DNA of 64,000 nt from Acidisoma sp035492295 (GTDB taxonomy: Bacteria > Pseudomonadota > Alphaproteobacteria > Acetobacterales > Acetobacteraceae). The notes beneath the pieces were generated by a model. That model searched no databases, was not told where the DNA came from, and saw nothing but the letters and a program-made list of their open reading frames with translations. The stretch covers positions 1 to 64,000 of the forward strand of contig NZ_DATJJK010000099.1 of the NCBI RefSeq assembly GCF_035492295.1, written 5' to 3'. How positions within the stretch are numbered: position 1 is the first letter of the stretch; each line of letters opens with the position of its first letter. Shown piece by piece: positions 25,127 to 33,471 of the stretch. A program made the position numbers and the translations under genes.

Positions 25127-26317
25127 TCAGCCGCCCGCGCCGTCGAGCGCCTGGGTCAGATCCTCGATCAGATCCAACGGATCCTCGAGCCCGATGGAAA
25201 GGCGCACGACCCCCGGACCGATGCCGAGACGCGCCCGCTCATCCACCGCGACCCGCATATGCGTCGTCGTCTCCGGATGGGTGATGAGGGACTTCGAATC
25301 GCCCAGATTGTTGGAGACCGCGATCAGCCGCAGGCGATTGAGCACGGCGAAGGCCGCCTGTTTCGAGCCGAGATCGAAGGTGACGAGCGTGCCGCCCGCT
25401 GTCATCTGGCGCATCGCGAGTTCGCGCTGCGGATGACTCTCGAGCGTCGGATACCAGGTACGGGAGACCCTCGGGTGACGTTCCAGGAAGCGGGCAACCG
25501 CTTCCGCCGAACGGCAGGCAGCGTCGACGCGGAGCGACAGCGTCTCCAACCCCTTCAGCAACAGCCACGCATTGAAGGGTGAGAGGGCGGGGCCGGTATT
25601 GCGCGTGAAGGGCTGCAGCACTTCCTCGACCCATTTCTTGGAGCCGAGCACGGCGCCGCCGAGCACGCGGCCCTGGCCGTCGATATGCTTGGTGCAGGAA
25701 TAGACGACGACATCCGCCCCCATCTCCATCGGCTTTTGCAGGAGGGGCGTCGCGAAGACATTGTCGACCACCACGATCGCGCCTGCGGCATGGGCGAGAT
25801 CGGCGACGGCCTTGAGATCGAGGATGTCGAGCATCGGGTTGGAGGGCGTTTCCAGCAGCACGAGATCGGTCTTGGAGCCCAGCGCCTCCTTCCAGGCCGC
25901 AAGATCGCCGCCATCCACGAAAAGGGTCTCGATGCCGTAGCGCGGCAGAAGAGTGGAGACGATCCAGTGGCAGGAACCGAAGAGCGCGCGGGAAGCCACG
26001 ACACGGTCGCCCGTCTTCAGGTGACTGAGAAGGGCGGCGGAAACCGCCGCCATGCCCGTGGCCGTCGCGCGGCAGGCTTCCGCCCCTTCCAGCATCGCCA
26101 GCCGGCTCTCCAGCATTTGGACCGTCGGATTGCCGAAGCGGGAATACTGAAAATGCTCGACCTCACCGAGGAAGGTCTGCTCGGCCTGTTCGGCGCTGTC
26201 ATAGACGAAGCCGGAGGTGAGAAAGAGCGCTTCGCTCGTTTCCCCAAAATTGCTGCGGATCGTCCCGCCATGAACGAGAAGGCTGGCAGGACGAAGGGAT
26301 TTAGACGGATTAGTCAT
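25127..26317 (-). CDS. metZ: O-succinylhomoserine sulfhydrylase
   Basis: A 396-residue PLP enzyme of the Cys/Met metabolism family; it makes homocysteine from O-succinylhomoserine and sulfide in methionine synthesis. The PLP lysine lies in VVYSCTKHIDGQGRVLGGAVLG, and the substrate/PLP phosphate region is FGSCHWIVSTLLPRYG. Family resemblance is to MetZ (SSRVLGG replaced by GQGRVLGG). The start MTNPSKSLRPASLLVHGGT has GAGAGG upstream. Expression is probably controlled by the SAM-II riboswitch 60 bases upstream. Confidence 0.93.
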   Translation of the reverse strand: MTNPSKSLRPASLLVHGGTIRSNFGETSEALFLTSGFVYDSAEQAEQTFLGEVEHFQYSRFGNPTVQMLESRLAMLEGAEACRATATGMAAVSAALLSHLKTGDRVVASRALFGSCHWIVSTLLPRYGIETLFVDGGDLAAWKEALGSKTDLVLLETPSNPMLDILDLKAVADLAHAAGAIVVVDNVFATPLLQKPMEMGADVVVYSCTKHIDGQGRVLGGAVLGSKKWVEEVLQPFTRNTGPALSPFNAWLLLKGLETLSLRVDAACRSAEAVARFLERHPRVSRTWYPTLESHPQRELAMRQMTAGGTLVTFDLGSKQAAFAVLNRLRLIAVSNNLGDSKSLITHPETTTHMRVAVDERARLGIGPGVVRLSIGLEDPLDLIEDLTQALDGAGG

Positions 26318-26377
26318 GGCAAAGGGCCTCTCTTCGAGAAACCCGGCCGTGGATGCAGCAGGGCATAACGCCCCCAC

Positions 26378-26438
26378 TGGCCTCTTTAGCGCGCTTCTTT
26401 CACCTCGCCGCAATCCGGCCGGACAAATCACGAGGGGC
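26378..26438 (-). promoter_or_regulatory. SAM-II riboswitch upstream of metZ
   Basis: Read on the minus strand, P1 is CCUCG paired with CGAGG. The loop after the 5' arm is UGAUUU, followed by GGAUUGC, then UGAAAG and the conserved GCUAAA just before GAGGCC. CCGGCC in the loop can pair with GGCC at the 3' end, giving the pseudoknot. All these blocks match the known SAM-II sequence (UGAUUU, UAUUGC, UGAUAAA, GCUAAA). SAM binding would occlude translation of metZ when methionine supply is high. Confidence 0.85.
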
Positions 26439-26552
26439 ACGCGGTGCCGCGAGATGCATAGGCCGGGCCTTGCCGCCGCGTCAACGCCGGGTGGATCAGG
26501 GGAGCTTTTCAAACCGGGCGTGGGCAGCTATGAACGGTTCCCGGGCGCACAC

Positions 26553-26626
26553 GCGGGTATGGTGTAATGGTAGCTCGTCAGCTTCCCAAGCTGAATGCGC
26601 GGGTTCGATTCCCGCTACCCGCTCCA
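26553..26626 (+). tRNA. tRNA-Gly (anticodon CCC)
   Basis: A 74-base tRNA including encoded CCA. Acceptor stem GCGGGTA pairs with TACCCGC; the anticodon stem TCAGC/GCTGA closes a seven-base loop TTCCCAA, giving anticodon CCC (reads GGG). The T-loop GGTTCGATTCC is standard. The integrase gene begins 165 bases downstream, so the 3' end of this tRNA is the likely attachment site (attL) of the integrated element. Confidence 0.95.
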
Positions 26627-26693
26627 AAATCCTGTTCGGCAGCGGCCACCAAAGATTGAAAAATCCCCAAATTTTCTTTATCTTTCAGTGGTT

Positions 26694-26706
26694 ACTAGTT
26701 GCTAGT
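26694..26706. repeat. Small inverted repeat between tRNA and integrase
   Basis: ACTAG-TTG-CTAGT, a 5-bp-arm palindrome in an AT-rich stretch directly after the tRNA. Its place between att site and integrase would suit an arm-type integrase or excisionase binding site; this is inference only. Confidence 0.3.
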
Positions 26707-26750
26707 GATCGCCCTTGTCCGCCTGCAATCGCCAAAGATGGGGGCCTAAA

Positions 26751-26791
26751 TTGGGGGCCTCAAAGGGCCCCTCTCGATGCGAGGCCCCCAA
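26751..26791 (+). promoter_or_regulatory. Hairpin covering the integrase ribosome binding site
   Basis: TTGGGGGCCTC (26751-26761) and GAGGCCCCCAA (26781-26791) form a perfect 11-bp inverted repeat with a 19-base loop. The right arm includes the GAGG that would serve as Shine-Dalgarno and ends at the base before the integrase ATG. A third GGGGGCCT copy lies just upstream (from 26740). In mRNA this stem would hide the ribosome binding site. Confidence 0.6.
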
Positions 26792-28060
26792 ATGGTGCTA
26801 ACAGATACGGCGATCCGTAACGCCAAGCCCAAGGACAACAAGCCATACAAGGTGGCCGACTCGCAGGGACTGTATCTCCTCGTCAACCCGACTGGGAGCA
26901 AACTTTGGCGTGTGAAATATCGCATGAACGGGGTGGAGCGTAAGCTGGCGCTGGGGGCGTACCCCGAAATTACGCTAGCCGAAGCGCGGGCTGCACGCGA
27001 CGCAGCGCGGAAGCAGTTGGCCCATACCATTGATCCCAATGCCGCCAAACGGCAAGCGCGGATCGAGGCGAACATTCGAGCGGGAAACAGCTTTGCCAGC
27101 GTGGCCGAGGAACTGATTAACAAGAAGGGACGAGAGGGGCGAGCCGCCACGACGCTGGAGAAACAGCGTTGGCTGTTGAAATTGCTTGGGACGGATTTCG
27201 GAAAGCGGCCGGTCGCCGAAATTGCGCCCCAGGAATTGCTCCATGAGCTGAGAAAACACGAACGACGCGGGCGGTTGGAGACGGCCAAGCAGCTCCGCGC
27301 CTTCGCGGGGCAGGTTTTCCGCTACGCGGCAGCCACGGCACGAGCGGAACGCGACCCGGCACAGCTCCTACAAGGGGCACTGATTTCACCAAGGATCCGA
27401 CATTTCGCAGCAATTACCGACCCGTCGGAGTTTGGCGCGCTTTTGCGGGCGATAGACGACTATCAGGGAGACCCTGCCGTCATTTTTGCCTTGAGGCTCA
27501 CCCCGCACGTCTTCCAAAGACCAGGCGAGATACGCCAAATGGAATGGTCGGAGGTCAACTTCGAGAAGGCCATCTGGGAATTGCCCTCGGCCAAGATGAA
27601 AAAGCGTGAACCCCACACGGTACCGTTGTCGAAGCAGGCCGTGGTGATCCTCCGTGAGATGCGCAGCCTGTCAGGATCAGGGCGATATGTGTTTCCCTCT
27701 GTGCGCACGAGGGCAAGGCCGATCAGCGACAATACGGTCAATGCAGCGTTGCGACGTATGGGATATTCTAAGGACCAGATGACGGCGCATGGGTTCCGTA
27801 CCTCGGCGTCATCTCTGCTCAACGAATCGGGAAAATGGAACCCAGATGCGATCGAACGCGCGCTAGCTCACATGGTCCCCGGTATCATTCGGCGCATCTA
27901 CAACCAATCCGTTTATTGGGGCGAACGAGTGGAGATGGCCCAGTGGTGGAGCGACTACCTTGAGGAGTTACGGCGGGGAGGCAATGCGCCCAACCATCTC
28001 GGACAGCAAAACGCCAAGGCAGCCTGTCGTATCCAACAGAAGGTCACGGTTGACCGCTGA
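26792..28060 (+). CDS. P4-type tyrosine integrase
   Basis: A 422-residue site-specific recombinase. The N-terminal DUF4102-type arm-binding domain (LTDTAIRNAKPKDNKPYKV ... YPEITLAEARAARD) is followed by a core-binding and a catalytic domain. Catalytic residues visible are Arg in QRPGEIRQMEW, Lys in SAKMKKREPH, HxxR in HGFRTS, the second His in ALAHMVP and the nucleophilic Tyr in RRIYNQSVYW. It sits next to the 3' end of tRNA-Gly, as expected for an element that integrates there. An upstream ATG at 26777 adds five residues; the chosen ATG has GAGG in front. The enzyme looks intact. Confidence 0.93.
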   Translation: MVLTDTAIRNAKPKDNKPYKVADSQGLYLLVNPTGSKLWRVKYRMNGVERKLALGAYPEITLAEARAARDAARKQLAHTIDPNAAKRQARIEANIRAGNSFASVAEELINKKGREGRAATTLEKQRWLLKLLGTDFGKRPVAEIAPQELLHELRKHERRGRLETAKQLRAFAGQVFRYAAATARAERDPAQLLQGALISPRIRHFAAITDPSEFGALLRAIDDYQGDPAVIFALRLTPHVFQRPGEIRQMEWSEVNFEKAIWELPSAKMKKREPHTVPLSKQAVVILREMRSLSGSGRYVFPSVRTRARPISDNTVNAALRRMGYSKDQMTAHGFRTSASSLLNESGKWNPDAIERALAHMVPGIIRRIYNQSVYWGERVEMAQWWSDYLEELRRGGNAPNHLGQQNAKAACRIQQKVTVDR

Positions 28061-28083
28061 GTATGAGCGGATAATCCAGTCTC

Positions 28084-28347
28084 TTACGCATTTTTGGGCT
28101 CAAGGTGTGCCCGAAGCGAACTTACTGAGACCAATCTACGCCGACCAACAGTGATCGTGTCGATGTAGCCAGCTCCAATCAGCTCGTACAACTTCGTTCG
28201 CCCCAGGCCAGTTGCATCACATGCTTCAGAAATGGTGCATGTCAGGCGTTGCGAGAATGGAATCGTGGTGCTGGACGACGCTAAAATTGTCCCGGTAGGT
28301 TGGTTGACTTGCGAACTACTGTCCAATTTTGACAGAATGCGGCGCAT
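28084..28347 (-). CDS. AlpA/excisionase-like helix-turn-helix protein
   Basis: An 87-residue protein whose second half reads TISEACDATGLGRTKLYELIGAGYIDTITVGRRRLVSVSSLRAHL, the MerR-like winged helix of AlpA and excisionase-family proteins. Such proteins in integrative elements direct excision or activate the integrase. The first 35 residues are low complexity and the real start may be internal. It lies convergent to the integrase, 23 bases from its stop. Confidence 0.65.
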   Translation of the reverse strand: MRRILSKLDSSSQVNQPTGTILASSSTTIPFSQRLTCTISEACDATGLGRTKLYELIGAGYIDTITVGRRRLVSVSSLRAHLEPKNA

Positions 28348-28420
28348 GTTGTTTCCCTTCAGCTGATGCTATCTGATGGAGGGTCTCGTCTTTTGATCCG
28401 TGAAATCGTCTAAGCCTCCG

Positions 28421-28750
28421 TCATTTGCCGTGGCCTGACTTTAGTCGGTTCCAAACGAGCTGTGCCAAGCTGCCGTCGTCGGAGGGGAACAGGACAGCGG
28501 TGATCCGCTGGCTCAGACTGGGATCGTCGAGCTTGACGCGCAGATAACCTTTTGAATTGTCGCCGCGTGATCTTGCCTCCCAAGCGTCTCCGATATGAAA
28601 CTTCCCAACAAATACGCGGAACACTGGTGCGTTGTCACCGGTACGATTGTCGTTGGGCACAAGGCGCAGCTCTGCATTGATCGTGAGCGTCTGAATGCTG
28701 CCGGTCCAGCCGCCATCCTTGGCGGGCGTGAATATTCCGATCGTTGGCAT
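28421..28750 (-). CDS. DUF736-family protein
   Basis: A 109-residue small protein opening MPTIGIFTPAKDGGWTGSIQTLTINAELRL, with FRVFVGKFHIGDAWEARS in the middle and YLRVKLDDPSLSQRITAVLF near the end. This pattern is DUF736, found almost only in integrative elements and plasmids with trb-type conjugation systems. Molecular role unknown. It is probably co-transcribed with the DUF2274 gene and trb operon upstream. Confidence 0.85.
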   Translation of the reverse strand: MPTIGIFTPAKDGGWTGSIQTLTINAELRLVPNDNRTGDNAPVFRVFVGKFHIGDAWEARSRGDNSKGYLRVKLDDPSLSQRITAVLFPSDDGSLAQLVWNRLKSGHGK

Positions 28751-28764
28751 GATGTTTCTCGTTT

Positions 28765-29070
28765 TCAGTCTGTGATTGATGATGGCTCGAGCGCAGCGCT
28801 CTTCCGACGCCGACCGCCGCGCGGAGTCGCGGGTTCCGCGGATACTGCTTCGTCGATGACGCTCTTGCGTGCCTTGGCAAAACCGCGGTCGCTATCGAGG
28901 AAGACACCAAGCATGAACGGGATCAATTCGGCGAGGGATTCGGCCTCGCCGTAGGTCGCACGGTAGATGCCAGCATATTGGCGCAGCGCCTGATGCAATT
29001 CCGGTGGCATGGTGATCGTGATCTTGACCGGGGTGCGGTCGGGCAGCTTCGCAAGTTTCAATTCGGGCAT
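28765..29070 (-). CDS. DUF2274-family protein
   Basis: A 101-residue protein, MPELKLAKLPDRTPVKITITMPPELHQALRQYAGIYR and so on. It matches DUF2274, which nearly always follows trbI in conjugative elements of Alpha- and Gammaproteobacteria. The N-terminus resembles a ribbon-helix-helix motif (KITITMPPELHQALRQYA), so DNA binding or plasmid-type regulation is possible. It starts 24 bases after trbI. Confidence 0.85.
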   Translation of the reverse strand: MPELKLAKLPDRTPVKITITMPPELHQALRQYAGIYRATYGEAESLAELIPFMLGVFLDSDRGFAKARKSVIDEAVSAEPATPRGGRRRKSAALEPSSITD

Positions 29071-29093
29071 TGGAATTCCTTATTCCGGGTTTG

Positions 29094-30344
29094 TCATCCC
29101 TGATAGGGTCGCAATGTGAGGTCCTTGTGGACGATCACGCGCAGCGGCCATCCGGGACGCACAATGATCGTGGGTTGGATGTTGAGGTCCTTCTCGACGA
29201 TACGCTGTCCGGCCTGGTTGGTGCTTTCCTGGGCAGATTCCTGGATCGCCTCGACGAGATCGTTGTTGTCACTGCCGAAGGTGGCCTGGGTGCCGACACC
29301 GAGCAGCGTCGACATCGCAATGCCCTTCAAGAGCGTCCAGGTGTGATAATCGACCTGATCCTTCAGCCCGGAATAACCGGCGGCATCGGTCGCCGGCAGG
29401 TTGTCGATCTGGATCGAGGAGCCGTCCGGCATGACAATGCGCTGCCAGGCGACCAGGGCGCGAGACTGACCGAAGGCGACGACGCTGTCGTAACTGCCGA
29501 TCAGGCGCGACCCTTGCGGGATCAGTAGGTAGCGCCCGGTCACCGTGTCATAGACATTCTCGGTCACTTGTGCCGTGACCTCGCCGGGCAGGTCGGAGTT
29601 CAGGCCGGTGAGCAGGCTGGCGGCGATCACCGTGCCGGCCAGAACTTCATAGGGCGAAGCGGGCGTTTGCAGGGCATGGTCGTTGTAGATGTCCTTGGCC
29701 GATGCCTGGTTCACGAAATCCATCTTGCGCTGCTGATCGTTCTGGTCACTGGCGAGATTCAGGTTCAGATGGCCGGCGTCTGCTCCGGACGAGCCAGCGG
29801 CAACCGGCGCCAACGTGACACCAACACCGGTAGCAGCATTGTCCGATGCACCACCTGCCGAACCCGCGATCGCGCCTCCGCCATTGCCGGGCGCCTGGTT
29901 CAGCTGGAAGAACACCCCGGCTTCCCGCGCCTGTTCGGCCTGTTGCGCCAGCCGTTCCTGTTCCGCACGTTCGGCCTCATCATTGGAGTTCGCGGCAACC
30001 GGGTTGAGGCCGAGCTGTCGCTCCCGTCGGACGATCCCGGGCCCAAGGTCGCCGGGCAGCGGTGGTCCCAGCTGCGGCTTGGGTTTGGGAATCTCACCGT
30101 AATTGCTTGGCAGCGAGGCCAGATCATCGGGTTTGGCCTTGTTTCCGGTATCCAGAAGGTTGGCCTCGCTGCCGCTGGTGAAGTGAGCGCCCTTTAGCGC
30201 CACCCAGGCGACACCGGCGACAGCCATGCAACTGATGGCAGCGATACCGATGAGCAGACGACGCTTGAAGCGGACAACGCGGCGTGGCGACGCCTTCAGC
30301 ACCACGGATTCGGGATCGTGTTTCGGGGGGATGGGCTCACTCAT
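29094..30344 (-). CDS. trbI: Conjugal transfer protein TrbI (VirB10-like)
   Basis: A 416-residue type IV secretion core-complex protein. A cytosolic N-terminus is followed by one membrane helix (LLIGIAAISCMAVAGVAWVAL), a proline- and Glu-rich periplasmic linker, and the C-terminal VirB10 barrel (TVIAASLLTGLNSDLPGEVTAQ; IPQGSRLIGSYDS; GVGTQATFGSDNN). It spans inner and outer membranes in the transfer channel. The start overlaps the trbG stop by four bases. Confidence 0.93.
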   Translation of the reverse strand: MSEPIPPKHDPESVVLKASPRRVVRFKRRLLIGIAAISCMAVAGVAWVALKGAHFTSGSEANLLDTGNKAKPDDLASLPSNYGEIPKPKPQLGPPLPGDLGPGIVRRERQLGLNPVAANSNDEAERAEQERLAQQAEQAREAGVFFQLNQAPGNGGGAIAGSAGGASDNAATGVGVTLAPVAAGSSGADAGHLNLNLASDQNDQQRKMDFVNQASAKDIYNDHALQTPASPYEVLAGTVIAASLLTGLNSDLPGEVTAQVTENVYDTVTGRYLLIPQGSRLIGSYDSVVAFGQSRALVAWQRIVMPDGSSIQIDNLPATDAAGYSGLKDQVDYHTWTLLKGIAMSTLLGVGTQATFGSDNNDLVEAIQESAQESTNQAGQRIVEKDLNIQPTIIVRPGWPLRVIVHKDLTLRPYQG

Positions 30345-31354
30345 GCCCCCCCTCCTGACGAACCCGAACTGGTGGCCGATGCGACCGCATCGGTGCGGCT
30401 GATCCGCACCACCTGCTGCGGCGTCTCGCCGAGACGCAGCTCGGCGGCAGCGAAGAGCCGGTCTACGATGTAGTAATTGCCGCGGACCCGGTAATTGACG
30501 AGCTGATCGTCGCCCCGCGCGCCCACCACGAAAAGCGGGGGCATCTCACCCTGGCCGATCCCGGAGGGGAATTCGATATAGACCTCGCTGCCGTCGTCGA
30601 AAACACGCACCGGCCTCCAGGGTGGATTATCACCTGTAATCCTGTAGCGGAAATGCAGATCCGAGAGCGCCACGCCATCGGCGATGGGAGCCGCGGCATT
30701 GGCCTGGCTGTTCTGCTGCTGGAGGGCGAGCAGCTGATCATCCGGATAGGTCCAGGAGATCGCGGCCATCGCGGTCCGGTCGGTGCTGACCAACTCGAGA
30801 TGATAGCTGCGCCGGTCGGTCATGATGATGAGGTTCGTCGTCAATCCCGGCGCGAAGGGCTTGACCAGGATATGCACCTGCTTATCCGCGCCGGTACCGC
30901 TGCTGGTATTGCCGACAACCCAGCGCACCGTATCGCCCGCCGCGACAGAAACGAGTTTCTCCGCCGGCTGAAGCGCGATATCCGTCACCTGCTCCGGGGC
31001 GGCATAGAGGCGGTAGAGCGCGCCTTCGGTGAAGGGGTAGACCTGGATGGCGTTGACATAACCATGCGCCGTCGGCTCCTGGAGCGCGGCCTTATTGGCG
31101 GCCGCGACCCGCTGCGTCGGCGCCAGCTTGTCGGTGCTCCCCTCCGCCGACGGCGGCGGCATGAGCTGGCCGGGCAAGGGCAAGGGCTGCGGCACGGTGA
31201 CGATCTGCACCGGCTTTGGCGGATCAGGAATCACCGTCGCCTGATGGAAATCCCCATTATCATAGCTGATGGCCGGCGGTGAGACTTTGCCGGCACAGGC
31301 GGCAAGCATCAGCGCCGGCAATGAGATGATGAACACGGAACGAATGGGATGCAT
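30341..31354 (-). CDS. trbG: Conjugal transfer protein TrbG (VirB9-like)
   Basis: A 337-residue periplasmic/outer-membrane component of the mating-pair channel. The N-terminus MHPIRSVFIISLPALMLAACAG is a lipoprotein signal with the lipobox LAAC. The C-terminal VirB9 domain contains LHFRYRITGDNPPWRPVRVFDDGSEVYIEF. The ATG used has CAGGAGA seven bases upstream; an ATG six codons earlier overlaps trbF but lacks a ribosome binding site. Confidence 0.93.
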   Translation of the reverse strand: MHPIRSVFIISLPALMLAACAGKVSPPAISYDNGDFHQATVIPDPPKPVQIVTVPQPLPLPGQLMPPPSAEGSTDKLAPTQRVAAANKAALQEPTAHGYVNAIQVYPFTEGALYRLYAAPEQVTDIALQPAEKLVSVAAGDTVRWVVGNTSSGTGADKQVHILVKPFAPGLTTNLIIMTDRRSYHLELVSTDRTAMAAISWTYPDDQLLALQQQNSQANAAAPIADGVALSDLHFRYRITGDNPPWRPVRVFDDGSEVYIEFPSGIGQGEMPPLFVVGARGDDQLVNYRVRGNYYIVDRLFAAAELRLGETPQQVVRISRTDAVASATSSGSSGGGA

Positions 31355-31368
31355 GGCGCGATCTCCTG

Positions 31369-32067
31369 TCATGGGGAGGTGCCGGGATCGAGTTCGCGCG
31401 ACCAGGCGATGTCGGTGACGTAAAGGCCGAGCGGATTGACCCGCAGCACCTCAGCGGTCCGAGGCGGCGCGATGGCGATGGTGAGAATCGCGGTCCAGCG
31501 CTCTGTCGAGGCGAGGCTATCCTGCCGGTAGGTCTGCTCAGTCCATTTCACCTGGAAGGAGCGATCCGAGGCACGGACGACGTTGGTCACCTCGACGGAA
31601 ACGCTGCGGTCGCCGATGGCCTTGAACGGATCGTTAGCGCGCGCGTAGTCGTTGAGGAAAGCCGCCGCATGGCGGCCGGCGAAGGCATAGGCTTCGAGCC
31701 AGTCCCGTCGCACCAGCACCGGATCGGTCGGCAGCGAGCGGACATTGGTGATGAAGCGCGCCAGAAACCAGGCGATCTGGGCATCCCTCGGCTGGTAATG
31801 CCGGATCGCGGGTGCCACGGCCTGCACCTCGCCGAGCTTGTCCACCTCGACAACGAAGGGCGTGACGCGGCTCTGTGCCGAGAGCCAGATGAGACCGCCG
31901 GCGAGACCACCCGAAAGCGTCAGGCAGCCGAAGGCCATGAGGCGCCAGTTCTTCGCCTGAACGCGGGCCGTGCCGATCCGTTCGTCCCAGAGCTGCCCGG
32001 CACGCTGATAGGGTGTCTCCGGCTCCGGCGTGCGGCCGTAGCGCTGAAGCGAGCGCTTAAAGAGCAT
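31369..32067 (-). CDS. trbF: Conjugal transfer protein TrbF (VirB8-like)
   Basis: A 232-residue bitopic inner-membrane protein. The N-terminal region RYGRTPEPETPYQRAGQLWDERIG is the usual TrbF opening; one membrane helix (AFGCLTLSGGLAGGLIWLSA) leads into a VirB8-type periplasmic domain (FVVEVDKLGEVQAV; FQVKWTEQTYRQDS; RVNPLGLYVTDIAWSREL). It acts as the assembly nucleator of the transfer apparatus. Confidence 0.93.
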   Translation of the reverse strand: MLFKRSLQRYGRTPEPETPYQRAGQLWDERIGTARVQAKNWRLMAFGCLTLSGGLAGGLIWLSAQSRVTPFVVEVDKLGEVQAVAPAIRHYQPRDAQIAWFLARFITNVRSLPTDPVLVRRDWLEAYAFAGRHAAAFLNDYARANDPFKAIGDRSVSVEVTNVVRASDRSFQVKWTEQTYRQDSLASTERWTAILTIAIAPPRTAEVLRVNPLGLYVTDIAWSRELDPGTSP

Positions 32068-32070
32068 GGA

Positions 32071-33441
32071 TCATTCCTCCTCTTCATTGAGATCGGGATT
32101 GGCGGGCGCACCGGGCCGGTCGCCGTCCTTGATCGCCTGGGAAGTGGCCTGACGGTGGTGACGGGCATGCTGCTTGGTCTGCATCCGCCGCGCCCAGGCC
32201 GGTGGGTTGGACGTGCCGCTATCGCCGGTATTCGCGGATGTGCCACTCCCTCCCGCACCACCCGACGGCCCGGCGTCGTCTTGGCCGTGCCAGGCCCGCC
32301 AAGCCGCCTCCCGTCCGGATTGCGCGCTTTGGGAGAGGGACGCGCCGGCCCGCTGCATGACAGACCGGCCAGCCTGCATGGCGACTCCGCCTCCGGCCCG
32401 CGCCACGCCGCCGAGACCGGCGGCAACACCGGCCGTGCCCGAGGCGCCGGACGCGGCCTGGCCGAAGCCATAAGCCGCGGACGCGGCGGCACCCATGGAG
32501 GTACCGGCACGAATAGCGGCAAGCCCGCCCGATCCCGCGACGCCCAACAGACGCGCGCTATCCATCACGGCACCGCCGGTCAGCATGGCCGCTCCGGCAA
32601 CGGCGCCCGCCGTGCCGATCGCCGCCCCAGCACCAAGCTGCGGCGCGCCGGAGACCAGCCCGGTCGCGATGGCGGGCCCGAAGATGCCGAGCCCGACCAT
32701 GGCGATTGCCGCCAGCACAAGCGCCATGGCGCCGGCAATGGTGGGAGACTGCGCCGATGCGGCACTGGTGAAGGTCGAGAACAGCGTGTCGCCGATACCG
32801 ATGATGACGGCCAGGACCATGACCTTGACGCCGGAAGAGACGACATTGCCCAGCACGCGCTCGGCGAGGAAAGAGGTCTTGTTCCAGAAGGCGAAGGGGA
32901 CCAGCACGAAGCCGGCGAGTGCCGTCAGCTTGTATTCGAGCACGGTGATGAAGAGCTGCACCGCCAGGATAAAGAAGCTGATCACGACGATGAACCAGGC
33001 GATCAGCAGCACGACGATGATGACGAGATGGGTGAAAACGCTGGCAAAGCCGATCAGCGAACCGGCTTGCTGCAGAAGCGGCCAGGCCGCGGTGAAGCCG
33101 GTTCCCGCGATCTTGCCCGGCAGCAGCAGATCGGCGGCGGTGAGCCCGGTTACGGTCGCGTTCAACCCCAGCGTCGAGAAGGAGTTGAACACGACGGTGG
33201 TCAGGTTCTGGTAGTTGTCGATGATATAGGCGAAGGCGCCGATATAGAGAGTTTTCTTGATCAGCCGCGCGAGCACGTCGCCGTCGCGATCCAGCACCCA
33301 GAAGAGACCGGCAAGTGTGATGTCGATGCCGATCAGGATGGAGCTAAGCGAAACGACATCGCCATTCAGCAGCCCGAACCCGCTATCGATATAGCTGGTG
33401 AAAGTCTTCATGAACTGGTCGATGATATTGAGATTATCCAT
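32071..33441 (-). CDS. trbL: Conjugal transfer protein TrbL (VirB6-like)
   Basis: A 456-residue polytopic inner-membrane channel component with six or more hydrophobic segments in the first 300 residues and a Gly/Ala-rich, then polar C-terminal tail rich in Ser, Gly and Gln. MDNLNIIDQFMKTFTSYIDSG matches TrbL. It ends three bases before trbF. Confidence 0.92.
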   Translation of the reverse strand: MDNLNIIDQFMKTFTSYIDSGFGLLNGDVVSLSSILIGIDITLAGLFWVLDRDGDVLARLIKKTLYIGAFAYIIDNYQNLTTVVFNSFSTLGLNATVTGLTAADLLLPGKIAGTGFTAAWPLLQQAGSLIGFASVFTHLVIIVVLLIAWFIVVISFFILAVQLFITVLEYKLTALAGFVLVPFAFWNKTSFLAERVLGNVVSSGVKVMVLAVIIGIGDTLFSTFTSAASAQSPTIAGAMALVLAAIAMVGLGIFGPAIATGLVSGAPQLGAGAAIGTAGAVAGAAMLTGGAVMDSARLLGVAGSGGLAAIRAGTSMGAAASAAYGFGQAASGASGTAGVAAGLGGVARAGGGVAMQAGRSVMQRAGASLSQSAQSGREAAWRAWHGQDDAGPSGGAGGSGTSANTGDSGTSNPPAWARRMQTKQHARHHRQATSQAIKDGDRPGAPANPDLNEEEE

Positions 33442-33471
33442 GGCGGCCTCGTATCGGCGTTCCGGTCATCG

